The position numbers and the translations under genes were made by a program. From Nocardia cerradoensis NBRC 101014 (lineage in GTDB: Bacteria > Actinomycetota > Actinomycetes > Mycobacteriales > Mycobacteriaceae), in assembly GCF_000308535.1 (NCBI RefSeq), contig NZ_BAFW01000175.1, positions 1-42,708 of the forward strand: a DNA stretch of 42,708 nt, given 5' to 3'. The number at the start of each line of letters is the position of its first letter. The first letter of the stretch is position 1. The notes below the pieces were generated by a model. The model saw nothing but the letters and a program-made list of their open reading frames with translations. It made no database searches and had not been told where the DNA came from. Positions 1-8,737 of this stretch are shown here, in pieces.

Positions 1-1
1 G

Positions 2-679
2 ATCGCCGTCGCGTTCGCGCGCGCCGGTGCGGCGGTCGTGGCCGTGGCGCGCACGGAGTCCGCCCTGCGGGAGCTGGCCGCCGAGACACCCGGCATCGAC
101 ATCGAGGTCGCCGACGCGGCAGATCCGACCGTGCCGGGGGCGCTGCTCGACCGCCACCGGCCGGACGTCCTGATCATCGTCGCGGGCGCGCCACCGCTGA
201 TGCGTCCGCTGCACCAGCACACCTGGGAGACGTTCTCGGCGAACTGGAATACGGACGTGCGCATCGCCTTTCACTGGTTGCGCGAAGCGCTGCTGACGCC
301 GCTGCCGCCCGGTGCGCGCGTGATCGTCGTCAGCAGCGGCGCCGCCGTCCAGGGTTCACCGCTCAGCGGCGGATACGCCGGAGCCAAGGCGACCCAGCGG
401 TTCATCACCGGCTACGCCCAGGACGAGGCCCGGCGCGCCGGAATGGACATCACCTTCACGACGGTGCTGCCCCGGATCACTCCCGCCACGAGCCTCGGCC
501 TGCCCGCGGTCCGCGCCTACGCCGCCCGGGCCGGCCGGAGCGTGCAGGAGTACATCGAGCAGATGGGTCAGCCGCTCACTCCCGAGATCGCCGGCGCCGC
601 ATTGCTCGAACTCGCCTCCGCGGGCGAACCCGCGACGTCCTGTCAACTCACCGCCGACGGCCTGACGGCCCTGCCGTGA
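2..679 (+). CDS. SDR family oxidoreductase (5' partial)
   Basis: A short-chain dehydrogenase/reductase that probably acts on an alcohol or carbonyl substrate with NAD(P)H. The reading frame is open to the left edge, and its first codons (IAVAFARAGAAVVAVAR) match the part of the Rossmann fold just after the glycine-rich dinucleotide loop, so the true start and the TGxxxGIG loop lie outside the window. The internal GTG at 38 is not a convincing start. The catalytic serine lies in VVSSGAA and the active-site YxxxK is seen as YAGAK. The C-terminal part is short. The substrate cannot be told. A DHFR-like gene follows on the same strand after 42 bases. Confidence 0.85.
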   Translation: MAVAFARAGAAVVAVARTESALRELAAETPGIDIEVADAADPTVPGALLDRHRPDVLIIVAGAPPLMRPLHQHTWETFSANWNTDVRIAFHWLREALLTPLPPGARVIVVSSGAAVQGSPLSGGYAGAKATQRFITGYAQDEARRAGMDITFTTVLPRITPATSLGLPAVRAYAARAGRSVQEYIEQMGQPLTPEIAGAALLELASAGEPATSCQLTADGLTALP

Positions 680-721
680 TCGGCGTCGTACGCCATTCGA
701 CCGACGAAGAAGGAGGAACAG

Positions 722-1297
722 ATGCGCAAGCTCATCGCGGCGATGAAGATCTCGGTGGACGGGAAATACGAAGGGCCGGACGGATATGCGGACTGGGTGC
801 ACGGCTGGTCCGATGATTACGGAATCACTCCGCAGATCGACGCCTGTGTGCTCGGTGGCCGGATGTACGACGGCTACGAACCGTACTGGACCGCGATCGG
901 CGACCACCCGGACGAACCCCTGCCCCGGACCGGCGCGGCGCCGACGCCGGGCGAGCTCGAATGGGTCGACTTCGCCCGGAAGACACCACATTACGTCGTC
1001 TCCACAACGAAAAGCGCGGCCGCATGGCCGAATACGCGATTTCTGCGCGGACTCGACGACGTCGCGGCACTGAAATCCCAGCCCGGAAAGGATATCTACC
1101 TCCTGGGCGGCGCCACCCTCACCGGCGCCGCGCTCGACGCGGGCTTGGTGGACGAGATACGCCTGATCGTCTACCCACTCATCGCGGGAGACGGGCCGCC
1201 CCTGTTCGCGACCGCGAGTGTTCGCCATCCGCTCGAACTCCGGAAGTTCGAGCAGTTGCCCGACGGCCGGCTGAGCTACGTCTACGACGTCGGCTGA
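722..1297 (+). CDS. Dihydrofolate reductase family protein (RibD C-terminal-like)
   Basis: A 191-residue protein of the DHFR/RibD C-terminal reductase fold. It opens with RKLIAAMKISVDGK, has the GGATL dinucleotide-binding turn around residue 128, and ends with the DEIRLIVYPLIAGDGPPLF strand typical of the family. Members reduce pterin- or pyrimidine-like or unknown substrates with NADPH; this subfamily is not the housekeeping folate enzyme. The start is set by a strong AAGGAGG ribosome site just before the ATG. It may be co-transcribed with the SDR gene upstream and is convergent with the desaturase gene, 60 bases away. The substrate is unknown. Confidence 0.85.
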   Translation: MRKLIAAMKISVDGKYEGPDGYADWVHGWSDDYGITPQIDACVLGGRMYDGYEPYWTAIGDHPDEPLPRTGAAPTPGELEWVDFARKTPHYVVSTTKSAAAWPNTRFLRGLDDVAALKSQPGKDIYLLGGATLTGAALDAGLVDEIRLIVYPLIAGDGPPLFATASVRHPLELRKFEQLPDGRLSYVYDVG

Positions 1298-1357
1298 CCG
1301 GCAACGAACGCCGGGCCGCTCCCCAGTGGCGGTCCGGCGTTCGACGCGGTGCGGCGT

Positions 1358-2599
1358 TTACGATGCCGTTCGCACCGGCGCCTGCTTCAGTTCGCGCAGC
1401 GCCGTGCGCAGCCCCCGGCGCTTGCCGGTCTCCGGGTCGACGCCGAAATGCGCACGCATCCCGTCGCGAATCGCGAACCGCAACTCGGAAGCGGTTTCCG
1501 GGGCGTCATCGGAGGTCGCGGTGAGCAGGGCGTTGGGCAGGGCCAGTTTCGCGATCGTCCGGAACGACTGCAGATACTGGCGGCCGAGCGAACCGGTCGT
1601 GTACGGCAGGTCGTATTTGTCGCACAGTTCCCGGACCCGGACCCCGATCTCCTCGTACCGGTTGCTGGGCAGGTCGGGGAACAGGTGGTGTTCGATCTGA
1701 TGGCTGAGGTTGCCGCTCATGAAGCGCATGAGCGGCCCGGCGCGAAAGTTGGCCGACCCCAGCATCTGTCGCAGATACCAGCGGGGCTGATCCTCCTCCG
1801 CGAGCTCCTCGGTGGTGAACTTCTCCGCCCCGTCGGGGAAGTGGCCGCAGAAGATGACCATGTAGGCCCAGTAGTTGCGGATGAGATTGGCGGTGGCGTC
1901 GGCGGTCAGCGTCGTCTTCCAGTTGCGCCCCGACAACGCCGGATAGATCAGATAATCCTTGGCCGCCTGCTTGCCGACCTTCGTTCCGATGATGCGCAGA
2001 TCCCGGAACGCCTGCCGCCAGGTTTTGTCCTTGCGGCGAATCTTCTCCACCTCGAGGTGGTGCAGCGCGACGCCCCATTCGAACAATGTTCCCAATGCCA
2101 GGTTGTACACCGGATTTCCGATGTTCCACCACTCCCACCGCTGGTCGCGGGTCACTCGCAGAATTCCGTAGCCGACGTCGTCGTCCTTTCCGACGACGTT
2201 CGTGTACTTGTGATGGACGAAATTGTGCGAATGCTTCCATTGCACGCTGGGGCAGGTGGTGTCCCATTCCCAGGACGAGGAGTGGATTTCCGGATCGTTC
2301 ATCCAATCCCATTGCCCGTGCATCACATTGTGGCCGAGCTCCATGTTCTCGATGATCTTGGCGAGTCCGAGCATCGCCGTGCCGGCGAGCCATGCGACCT
2401 TGCGATTGCTGAACATCAGCGTGACCCGGCCGCCTGCTGCCAGGGCCCGCTGCAGGGCGATGGTGCGATGGATGTAGCGGGCGTCCCGCTCACCGCGAGA
2501 TTCCTCGATATCGCGGCGGATGGTGTCCAGTTCGGCGCCGAGTGCCTCGATGTCCTCGGGGGTCAGATGGGCGTAGGCGTCGATATCGGTGATGGCCAT
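1358..2599 (-). CDS. desA3: DesA3-type membrane acyl-CoA delta-9 desaturase
   Basis: A 413-residue membrane di-iron fatty acid desaturase, close to mycobacterial stearoyl-CoA 9-desaturase DesA3 (Rv3229c), which makes oleoyl-CoA. The three histidine boxes are all present: HNVMH (90-94), HNFVHH (125-130) and HQIEHH (300-305). The ATG is preceded by an AGGAG ribosome site. The gene lies 8 bases downstream of the FAD/[2Fe-2S] reductase gene, which is its known electron donor in mycobacteria (Rv3230c), so the pair forms an operon. A longer in-frame extension upstream overlaps the reductase and is a shadow. The C-terminal tail of about 60 residues after the last box is basic. Confidence 0.93.
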   Translation of the reverse strand: MAITDIDAYAHLTPEDIEALGAELDTIRRDIEESRGERDARYIHRTIALQRALAAGGRVTLMFSNRKVAWLAGTAMLGLAKIIENMELGHNVMHGQWDWMNDPEIHSSSWEWDTTCPSVQWKHSHNFVHHKYTNVVGKDDDVGYGILRVTRDQRWEWWNIGNPVYNLALGTLFEWGVALHHLEVEKIRRKDKTWRQAFRDLRIIGTKVGKQAAKDYLIYPALSGRNWKTTLTADATANLIRNYWAYMVIFCGHFPDGAEKFTTEELAEEDQPRWYLRQMLGSANFRAGPLMRFMSGNLSHQIEHHLFPDLPSNRYEEIGVRVRELCDKYDLPYTTGSLGRQYLQSFRTIAKLALPNALLTATSDDAPETASELRFAIRDGMRAHFGVDPETGKRRGLRTALRELKQAPVRTAS

Positions 2600-2607
2600 A
2601 GGGGCTC

Positions 2608-3720
2608 CTACAGATCGAGGGTGCATTCTCCGGACACGCTGCTGATGCATGTCTGGATTCGTTCTCCTTCGCGGCGCTCCGCGCCGGTGCGCAGATCGCG
2701 CACATATCCCCCCGCCAGCGGGACGACGCAGGTTTGGCAGATGCCCATCCGGCAGCCGAAGGGCATGCCGATGCCCAGCTCTTCTCCCGCTTCGAGAAGT
2801 GTGGTGGCGCCGTCGATCTCCGCCTTCTTGCCGGACGCGGCGAAGTACACCGTTCCGCCTTCGCCGCCGTGGTCGGTGCGGGCGATGGTGAATCGCTCGG
2901 TGTGCAGCCGGTGGCGCAGTCCGCCCGCCTCGTAGTGCGATTCCATCTCGTCGAGCAGCGCCGGTGGGCCACACGCCCAGCAGTGGCGTTCGCGCCAGTC
3001 GGGCACCCACTCGTCGAGCCGCGCGGCGTCGAAATTGCCCATCTCCCGGGTCAATTGGAGCGTCAGGTCGTAACCGTCGGAGTTGTCGGCCCGGGTCTGC
3101 ATCTCGTCGGCGAAGATGACGTCGTCGCGGGTGGGCGCCGAATGAATGTGGCAGATGTCGGGTGACTGCCCATGCGCCTCGAGGGCGCGCAGCATCGCGA
3201 TCACCGGCGTGATCCCGCTGCCCGCGGTGACGAACAGCAGTTTCTCGGGCACCGGCTCGGGCAGATGGAAATCGCCCTTCGGCGCCGCGAGCCGGATCAC
3301 CGTGCCCGGCTCGACACCGTCGACCAGGTGCGTCGACAGGAACCCGTCGGGATTCGCCTTCACCGTGATCGAGATGGTCTTGTCCCCGCTCGCGCCGATG
3401 GAGGTCAGGGAATACGAGCGCCAATGCCAGCGGCCCCCGATCTGCAACCCGATGCCGACGTACTGTCCCGGCGTGTAGTTCGTCGGAAAACCCCAGCCCG
3501 GCCGGATGACGACGGTGGCCGACTCGGCGGTCTCCTTGACGACGTCGACGACCTTGCCGCGCAGTTCGCGCGCGGTCCACAGCGGATTGACCAGGCGGAG
3601 GTAGTCGTCGGGAAGCAGGGGCGTGGTGGCCCGCGCCACCAGCCCGCGCACGACGTTGACTCGTGGCTTCTTGGCGCTGATATCGGCGGCAGGCCGCTTA
3701 CTCCATTTCAACAGATCCAT
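2608..3720 (-). CDS. Ferredoxin reductase-type electron donor of the desaturase (Rv3230c-like)
   Basis: A 370-residue oxidoreductase that passes electrons from NADPH through FAD and a plant-type [2Fe-2S] centre to the desaturase encoded next. The N-terminal FAD domain carries the RSYSLTS flavin motif, the middle NAD(P) domain carries TAGSGITPVIAMLR, and the C-terminal ferredoxin domain carries CRMGICQTC plus a final cysteine in QTCIS. The order is that of Rv3230c, the partner of DesA3. The ATG is preceded by GAGGG. The product is expected at the inner face of the membrane with its partner. Transcription probably starts in the spacer shared with the divergent ilvD gene, where a perfect dyad lies at 3737-3752. 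Confidence 0.9.
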   Translation of the reverse strand: MDLLKWSKRPAADISAKKPRVNVVRGLVARATTPLLPDDYLRLVNPLWTARELRGKVVDVVKETAESATVVIRPGWGFPTNYTPGQYVGIGLQIGGRWHWRSYSLTSIGASGDKTISITVKANPDGFLSTHLVDGVEPGTVIRLAAPKGDFHLPEPVPEKLLFVTAGSGITPVIAMLRALEAHGQSPDICHIHSAPTRDDVIFADEMQTRADNSDGYDLTLQLTREMGNFDAARLDEWVPDWRERHCWACGPPALLDEMESHYEAGGLRHRLHTERFTIARTDHGGEGGTVYFAASGKKAEIDGATTLLEAGEELGIGMPFGCRMGICQTCVVPLAGGYVRDLRTGAERREGERIQTCISSVSGECTLDL

Positions 3721-3736
3721 GGAAGCCCTCACTTCC

Positions 3737-3752
3737 GTGTACACCCGTACAC
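3737..3752. promoter_or_regulatory. Perfect dyad, candidate operator of the desaturase operon
   Basis: GTGTACACCCGTACAC is two perfect 6-bp arms (GTGTAC/GTACAC) around 4 bases. It lies 17 to 32 bases before the reductase start codon, where a repressor would block the promoter or early transcript. The binding protein is not encoded next to it. It is inferred to be an operator from symmetry and position only. Confidence 0.5.
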
Positions 3753-3960
3753 TCGAAATGCCTGTGCCTACGTGCGGTCGTATACCACCTTCGCGCGCGG
3801 CTACACAGAAGTTCTCGAGGTTGTCCGAAATCGGCCCGGCTGCCCGGGTGGCTGTACGGGTGCTCCGGCCGGTACGCCCATTCGAGTGGACGACTGTGCG
3901 CCGAAAGGTCACGCCACGCGACCCGGGCCGGATCAACCGTCCCGTGGTTTGCGCCGGTCG

Positions 3961-3966
3961 TAGGCT
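3961..3966 (+). promoter_or_regulatory. -10 element of a probably leaderless ilvD promoter
   Basis: TAGGCT fits the actinobacterial TAnnnT -10 pattern and is followed by exactly 6 bases and then the ilvD ATG. With no ribosome site in between, the transcript probably begins at the start codon. No clear -35 box is visible. Confidence 0.5.
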
Positions 3967-3972
3967 TGCCCC

Positions 3973-5664
3973 ATGGCACACGATCGCGACACGGCGCACG
4001 ACATCAAGCCTCGCTCCCGGGATGTCACCGACGGGCTGGAGAAAACCGCCGCCCGCGGCATGCTCCGCGCCGTCGGCATGGGCGACGACGACTGGGCCAA
4101 GCCGCAGATCGGCGTCGCGTCCAGCTGGAACGAGATCACCCCGTGCAATCTGTCGCTCGATCGCCTGGCCAAGGCGGTCAAGGAGGGCGTGCACGCCGGC
4201 GGCGGCTACCCGCTCGAATTCGGCACGATCTCGGTCTCCGACGGGATTTCGATGGGTCACGAGGGGATGCACTTCTCCCTGGTGAGCCGCGAGATCATCG
4301 CCGATTCCGTCGAGACCGTCATGATGGCCGAACGGCTCGACGGATCGGTCCTGCTCGCCGGCTGCGACAAGAGCCTGCCGGGCATGCTGATGGCCGCCGC
4401 GCGCCTGGATCTGGCGAGTGTGTTCCTCTACGCCGGTTCCACGCTGCCGGGCAACGTCGACGGCCGCGACGTCACGATCATCGACGCGTTCGAGGCGGTC
4501 GGCGCCTGTATGAAGGGGTTGATCAGCCGCGAGGACGTCGACCGGATCGAGCGCGCGATCTGTCCGGGCGAAGGCGCCTGCGGCGGCATGTACACCGCCA
4601 ACACCATGGCCTCGGCCGCCGAAGCGCTGGGCATGAGCCTGCCCGGCTCGGCAGCACCGCCCGCGCCCGACCGGCGCCGCGACGAGTACGCCCGCAAGTC
4701 CGGCGAGGCCGTGGTCGGACTGCTCCGCAGCGGCATCACCGCCTGCGACATCCTGACCCGCGAGGCGTTCGAGAACGCGATCACCGTGGTCATGGCGCTC
4801 GGTGGGTCCACCAATGCCGTCCTGCATCTGCTGGCCATCGCGCGGGAGGCCGGAGTCGAGCTGACCCTCGCCGACTTCAACCGGGTCGGCGACAAGGTGC
4901 CGCATCTGGGGGATCTCAAGCCGTTCGGCCGCTACGTCATGAACGATGTCGACCGCGTCGGCGGCATCCCGGTGGTGATGAAAGCCCTGCTCGACGCGGG
5001 GCTGCTGCACGGCGACGTGCTGACCGTGACCGGCGCGACGATGGCCGAGAATTTGGCGCACATCGAACTGGGCCTCGACGGTGACGTGATCCGCCCGCTC
5101 GATCGCCCCATCCACAAGACCGGCGGACTGACCATCCTGCACGGCACCCTCGCGCCCGAGGGTGCGGTGGTCAAGAGCGCCGGATTCGACTCCGACGTCT
5201 TCCGCGGCACCGCGCGGGTCTTCGACGGTGAGCGCGCCGCGATGGACGCGCTCGAGGACGGCACGATCGGCGCGGGCGATGTGGTCGTCATCCGCTACGA
5301 AGGCCCCAAGGGCGGCCCCGGCATGCGCGAGATGCTCGCCATCACCGGCGCGATCAAGGGCGCCGGCCTGGGCAAGGACGTCCTGCTGCTCACCGACGGC
5401 CGATTCTCCGGCGGCACCACCGGTTTGTGCGTCGGTCACGTCGCGCCCGAGGCCGTGGACGGCGGGCCGATCGCTTTCGTCGCCGACGGCGATCCCATCG
5501 TTCTCGACGTCGCCAACCGCATCCTCGACGTCGAGATCGACGAGGCCGAGCTCGCCGCGCGCAAGGTCGGCTGGGAGCCGCTGCCGCCGAAGTACACCTC
5601 GGGAGTGCTTGCCAAGTACCGCAAGCTGGTCAGCTCCGCGGCCCACGGCGCCGTGACCGGTTGA
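3973..5664 (+). CDS. ilvD: Dihydroxy-acid dehydratase
   Basis: A 563-residue dihydroxy-acid dehydratase, the third common step of valine and isoleucine synthesis, converting 2,3-dihydroxy-isovalerate and its methyl homologue to 2-oxo acids. It shows the IlvD/Edd landmarks: NEITPCN near residue 55, the iron-sulfur cysteines in GCDKSLPG and [10 protein letters not shown], and the C-terminal [15 protein letters not shown]. Length is normal for the family. No other branched-chain synthesis gene is nearby, which is common for ilvD in Mycobacteriales. It probably has its own leaderless promoter, with TAGGCT six bases before the ATG, and is divergent from the desaturase operon. Confidence 0.97.
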   Translation: MAHDRDTAHDIKPRSRDVTDGLEKTAARGMLRAVGMGDDDWAKPQIGVASSWNEITPCNLSLDRLAKAVKEGVHAGGGYPLEFGTISVSDGISMGHEGMHFSLVSREIIADSVETVMMAERLDGSVLLAGCDKSLPGMLMAAARLDLASVFLYAGSTLPGNVDGRDVTIIDAFEAVGACMKGLISREDVDRIERAICPGEGACGGMYTANTMASAAEALGMSLPGSAAPPAPDRRRDEYARKSGEAVVGLLRSGITACDILTREAFENAITVVMALGGSTNAVLHLLAIAREAGVELTLADFNRVGDKVPHLGDLKPFGRYVMNDVDRVGGIPVVMKALLDAGLLHGDVLTVTGATMAENLAHIELGLDGDVIRPLDRPIHKTGGLTILHGTLAPEGAVVKSAGFDSDVFRGTARVFDGERAAMDALEDGTIGAGDVVVIRYEGPKGGPGMREMLAITGAIKGAGLGKDVLLLTDGRFSGGTTGLCVGHVAPEAVDGGPIAFVADGDPIVLDVANRILDVEIDEAELAARKVGWEPLPPKYTSGVLAKYRKLVSSAAHGAVTG

Positions 5665-5689
5665 GGCGGACGAGGCCGTGACCGTGCCG

Positions 5690-5695
5690 TAGCGT
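5690..5695 (+). promoter_or_regulatory. -10 element of a probably leaderless deacetylase promoter
   Basis: TAGCGT is followed by 6 bases and the ATG of the PIG-L gene, the same spacing as at ilvD. No ribosome site fits in the gap. Confidence 0.45.
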
Positions 5696-5701
5696 TGCGC
5701 C

Positions 5702-6496
5702 ATGGCAACGTTGGTCAGTTTCCACGCTCATCCCGACGACGAGGCGATCACCTGTGGCGGGGTGATGCGCAAGGCGTACGAGCAGGGACACCGCGTGGTT
5801 CTCGTGGTGGCCACCCGCGGCGAGCACGGGGAGGTGCCGGCGGGATTCCTCGACGAGGGTGAGCCGTTGTGGCAGCGGCGGGTTCGTGAAACCCACGCTG
5901 CCGCAGAGATTCTCGGCGTCGCGCGGGTGGAGTTCCTCGGCTACGTCGACTCGGGGATGATGGGGACGCCCACCAACGACGCGGCCGGATCGTTCTGGAC
6001 CGCACCCGTCGAGGATGCCGCGCGGCGGCTGGCCGCGATCCTCGCCGAGGAGGACGCGGAGGTGCTCACCGTCTACGACGACCACGGCGGATACGGTCAT
6101 CCCGACCATATCCAGGTCCACCGCGTCGGGATGCGTGCCGCCGAATTGGCCGGTACCCCACGGGTTTTCCAGAGCACCATGAACCGCGACGAGGTCGTGC
6201 GCGGCATGAAGGAGATCGCCGCGCAGGCTGGGGAGACCGGAATCGAGGCGCCCGATATCAGCGCGGTCGCCGAATTCGGGAAGCCGGAATCGATGCTGAC
6301 CACGGCCGTCGACGTCTCCGCCTACCTGAGCCACAAGCGCGAAGCCATGCGGGCGCACCGGAGCCAGATCGACGAGCAGTCCTTCTTTCTCGCGATGCCG
6401 GATCCGGCGTTCGCTCGCGCGTTCGGCACCGAATGGTTCATCCGCGGCGGCGCGCGACCGGGCATCCTCGAAACGGATCTGTTCGCGGCTCGATGA
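5702..6496 (+). CDS. PIG-L / LmbE family zinc deacetylase
   Basis: A 264-residue N-acetylglucosaminyl deacetylase-type enzyme. The zinc-binding AHPDDE motif is at residues 9-14 and the second metal histidines are in GHPDH near residue 135. Family members include MshB and Mca, which act on mycothiol precursors and conjugates, as well as enzymes that deacetylate glycolipids. Nothing in the sequence decides among these. The ATG follows a TAGCGT -10 box by 6 bases, suggesting leaderless translation. The gene is followed at once by a perfect hairpin that separates it from the convergent monooxygenase gene. Confidence 0.88.
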   Translation: MATLVSFHAHPDDEAITCGGVMRKAYEQGHRVVLVVATRGEHGEVPAGFLDEGEPLWQRRVRETHAAAEILGVARVEFLGYVDSGMMGTPTNDAAGSFWTAPVEDAARRLAAILAEEDAEVLTVYDDHGGYGHPDHIQVHRVGMRAAELAGTPRVFQSTMNRDEVVRGMKEIAAQAGETGIEAPDISAVAEFGKPESMLTTAVDVSAYLSHKREAMRAHRSQIDEQSFFLAMPDPAFARAFGTEWFIRGGARPGILETDLFAAR

Positions 6497-6498
6497 CA

Positions 6499-6534
6499 TC
6501 GGCCCCGCGGTCCGGATCGGGACCGCGGGGCCGA
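6499..6534. terminator. Perfect 15-bp stem between convergent genes
   Basis: TCGGCCCCGCGGTCC at 6499-6513 pairs perfectly with 6520-6534 around a 6-base loop. It begins two bases after the deacetylase stop and ends 16 bases before the monooxygenase stop, so it can serve both strands. There is no T-tract, as is usual in high-GC actinomycetes. Confidence 0.75.
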
Positions 6535-6550
6535 CGGCAGGACTCTCCGA

Positions 6551-8197
6551 TTACGTCCGTTCCGAGGGGACGTCGAGGACGTCGAAGCCCTTGTAATCGG
6601 CCGCGGCCACCTCGGCGATGATCTCGCCGTATACGCCGAATCCGCCGACGAAGGGCATGAACACCCGCGGCTTACCCGGCACGTTCGCGCCGAGATACCA
6701 CGAATTGGCTTGCGGCATCAGAGTTTTCGATGCACGCTCGGCGCATTCGGCGACCCAGGCCGAGACCGCGTCGGGCCGCGCCTCGAGAGCGGCCGCGCCG
6801 CGGCGGTCCAGGAAGTCGATCGCGTCGCCCACCCAGTCCACGTGCAGTTCCGAATGCAGCACCATATTGGCCAGGACCGAGGGGCTGCCGGGCCCGGTGA
6901 GGTTGAACAGATTCGGGAAGCCGCTGATGCCCAGGCCCAGATAGGTTTTCGGGCCCTCGCGCCATGCCTCGTTCAGGGTTTCGCCGCCGCGGCCGACGAT
7001 GTTCATCTTCGCGACCGATCCGGTCATCGCGTCGAAACCGGTGGCCAGGACCAGGGTGTCGAGGGGGTAGTGCGCGTCGGTGGTGTGCACGCCCGCGGCG
7101 TCGATCCGCTGGATCGGAGTGGTGCGCAGATCCACCAGTTCGACGTTGTCGCGGTTGTAGGTCTCGTAGTAGTTCGTATCGGTGCAGATCCGTTTGGCGC
7201 CGATCGGATGGTCGCGCGGGATCAGCAGGTCGGCGACGCGCGGGTCGTGGATCACCGCGCGCACCTTCTGCTCCCAGAACCGGCGCGCCGGCTCGTTCGC
7301 CTCGGCGGTCACCATCTGATCGGGGAACGTCTTGCTGAACAGCACGCCGCCGAGCTGCCAGCGCTCCTCGTAGGCGTCGTGGCGCTCCTGCTCGGACACC
7401 TGGAGGGTGTTCTCGGGGTGCGGCCGGTGCGGGGAACCGCCGCCGCTGGCCATCGACAGCCGCCGCCGCTCCGCATACCCGGCCTTCTGCCGGCGGCGCG
7501 TTTCCTCGTCGAGCGGCGTATTACCGGCGGGCACACTGTAATTGGGTGTGCGCTGGAAGACGTACAGCCGCTCCGCCTGCTCGGCGAGATGCGGAATGGC
7601 TTGGATGCCCGAGGATCCCGTGCCGATGACACCGACCCGCTGACCGGTGAGGTCGACACCGTCGGCGGGCCAGCTGGAGGTGTGCAGCAGCCGGCCGGCG
7701 AAGGTCGCCAGCCCGTCGATGGCCGGGGTGTTGGCATTGGACAGCGGGCCGGTGGCCAGCACGACGAACCGTGCCGTCACCTCGGCGCCGCTGTCGACGC
7801 GGACCCGCCAGCGCAACGTGGTCTCGTCGAGCACGATATCGGTTACCCGCGTGCCGAATTCGATATCGCGGCGCAGATCGTAGCGGTCGGCGACATGTTC
7901 GAGATAGGACAGGATCTCCGGCTGGGTGGCGTACTTCTCGCTCCAGTTCCATTCCTGTTGCAGGGCGTCGTCGAACGAGTACGAGTAGTCGACGCTCTCG
8001 ACGTCGCAGCGCGCGCCCGGGTAGCGGTTCCAATACCACACGCCGCCCACGCCGTCGCCGGCCTCGAACGCCTGCACGCGCAGACCCTGTCCGCGCAGCC
8101 GGTGGATCGCGTAGAGCCCTGCGATGCCTGCGCCGACGATCACCACATCGACGCCGGTACGGATATTCCCAGTGGACGATGTCGTCTCGGGGGTCAC
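6551..8197 (-). CDS. Flavin-containing Baeyer-Villiger monooxygenase
   Basis: A 548-residue class B flavoprotein monooxygenase that inserts oxygen next to a ketone using FAD and NADPH. It has the N-terminal FAD motif GAGIAGL near residue 22, the Baeyer-Villiger fingerprint FxGxxxHxxxWP (seen as FAGRLLHTSSWP), and directly after it the NADPH Rossmann motif GTGSSG. Length fits cyclohexanone/phenylacetone monooxygenase relatives. The start is a GTG with an AAAGG ribosome site. It stands alone, flanked by a convergent hairpin downstream and a 327-base spacer upstream. The natural ketone is unknown; steroid or cyclic ketone oxidation would be typical for Nocardia. Confidence 0.93.
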   Translation of the reverse strand: MTPETTSSTGNIRTGVDVVIVGAGIAGLYAIHRLRGQGLRVQAFEAGDGVGGVWYWNRYPGARCDVESVDYSYSFDDALQQEWNWSEKYATQPEILSYLEHVADRYDLRRDIEFGTRVTDIVLDETTLRWRVRVDSGAEVTARFVVLATGPLSNANTPAIDGLATFAGRLLHTSSWPADGVDLTGQRVGVIGTGSSGIQAIPHLAEQAERLYVFQRTPNYSVPAGNTPLDEETRRRQKAGYAERRRLSMASGGGSPHRPHPENTLQVSEQERHDAYEERWQLGGVLFSKTFPDQMVTAEANEPARRFWEQKVRAVIHDPRVADLLIPRDHPIGAKRICTDTNYYETYNRDNVELVDLRTTPIQRIDAAGVHTTDAHYPLDTLVLATGFDAMTGSVAKMNIVGRGGETLNEAWREGPKTYLGLGISGFPNLFNLTGPGSPSVLANMVLHSELHVDWVGDAIDFLDRRGAAALEARPDAVSAWVAECAERASKTLMPQANSWYLGANVPGKPRVFMPFVGGFGVYGEIIAEVAAADYKGFDVLDVPSERT

Positions 8198-8524
8198 AGT
8201 CGGATACCTTTCGCCGGAGACCTGTTTCTCCGCCCTCGACGCTAGGAAAGGGCACGGCTCCCGGGCAGATGTCGTCCCGCTGACCGGCGCTCACGGCGAT
8301 CCGGCTCCCGATGACCGGGACGCGCGCTGCGCCGGGCAGCGGCGCCGGGACCACCGGCCGCCGCGACACCGAGGACCGGTTGCAGGCGGAAGTCGAACAC
8401 CGTTGACACCGTGGGTTCGCGGTGGTTGAGTTGATTTACAGCGTGTAGCCAGTGGGTAGCTTTGCAGACTGTCGAAGTGCCCCGGACAGGGCTGTCGCGT
8501 CATTCGCCGAATCAGGTATCGACC
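8198..8524. other. Divergent intergenic spacer
   Basis: A 327-base gap between the monooxygenase (minus) and a small membrane protein gene (plus). It must hold two divergent promoters. On the plus strand a SigF/SigB-like promoter is visible at 8433-8458. No convincing ORF, RNA gene or repeat was seen in the rest. Confidence 0.6.
8433..8458 (+). promoter_or_regulatory. Candidate SigF/SigB-type stress promoter
   Basis: GATTT at 8433-8437, 16 bases of spacer, then GGGTA at 8454-8458. This is close to the actinobacterial general stress consensus GGTTT-N15/16-GGGTA. It precedes the small hydrophobic protein gene by 66 bases. Confidence 0.45.
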
Positions 8525-8680
8525 ATGATCATTCTCGGAATCATTCTCCTCGTCGTCGGTTTTCTGCTGAAGATCCACATCATCTGGATCATCGGAATCG
8601 TGGTCCTCGTCATCGGCCTGGTGCTGCTGGCCATGGGGTCGATGGGTCGTGCCGTCGGCGGGCGACGCCACTACTACTGA
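8525..8680 (+). CDS. Small hydrophobic membrane protein (DUF6131-like)
   Basis: A 51-residue protein beginning MIILGIILLVVGFLLK, with two closely spaced hydrophobic segments (about 1-17 and 19-37) and a positively charged, tyrosine-ending tail GGRRHYY. The pattern matches the short DUF6131 family of actinobacterial membrane proteins, whose role is unknown. An upstream in-frame ATG-like start would add 21 poorly hydrophobic residues, so the ATG at the hydrophobic start is preferred, although its ribosome site is weak. A stress-type promoter lies upstream, and the coiled-coil membrane protein gene follows after 57 bases. Confidence 0.72.
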   Translation: MIILGIILLVVGFLLKIHIIWIIGIVVLVIGLVLLAMGSMGRAVGGRRHYY

Positions 8681-8737
8681 CGCCGGTGCCGATGCCGGCC
8701 GCACCCCGGTCCGCCCGAGCGAGTTCGAGGAGTCGAG

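Noticed and set aside
1349..2935. 528-codon plus-strand frame over the desaturase
   Set aside because: Antisense shadow of the desaturase, whose histidine boxes and ribosome site are clear; no motif in the plus-strand translation.
2608..5703. 1031-codon minus-strand frame antisense to ilvD
   Set aside because: Only its last 370 codons (the reductase) have family motifs. The first part is the complement of ilvD in a GC-rich genome, with low-complexity composition.
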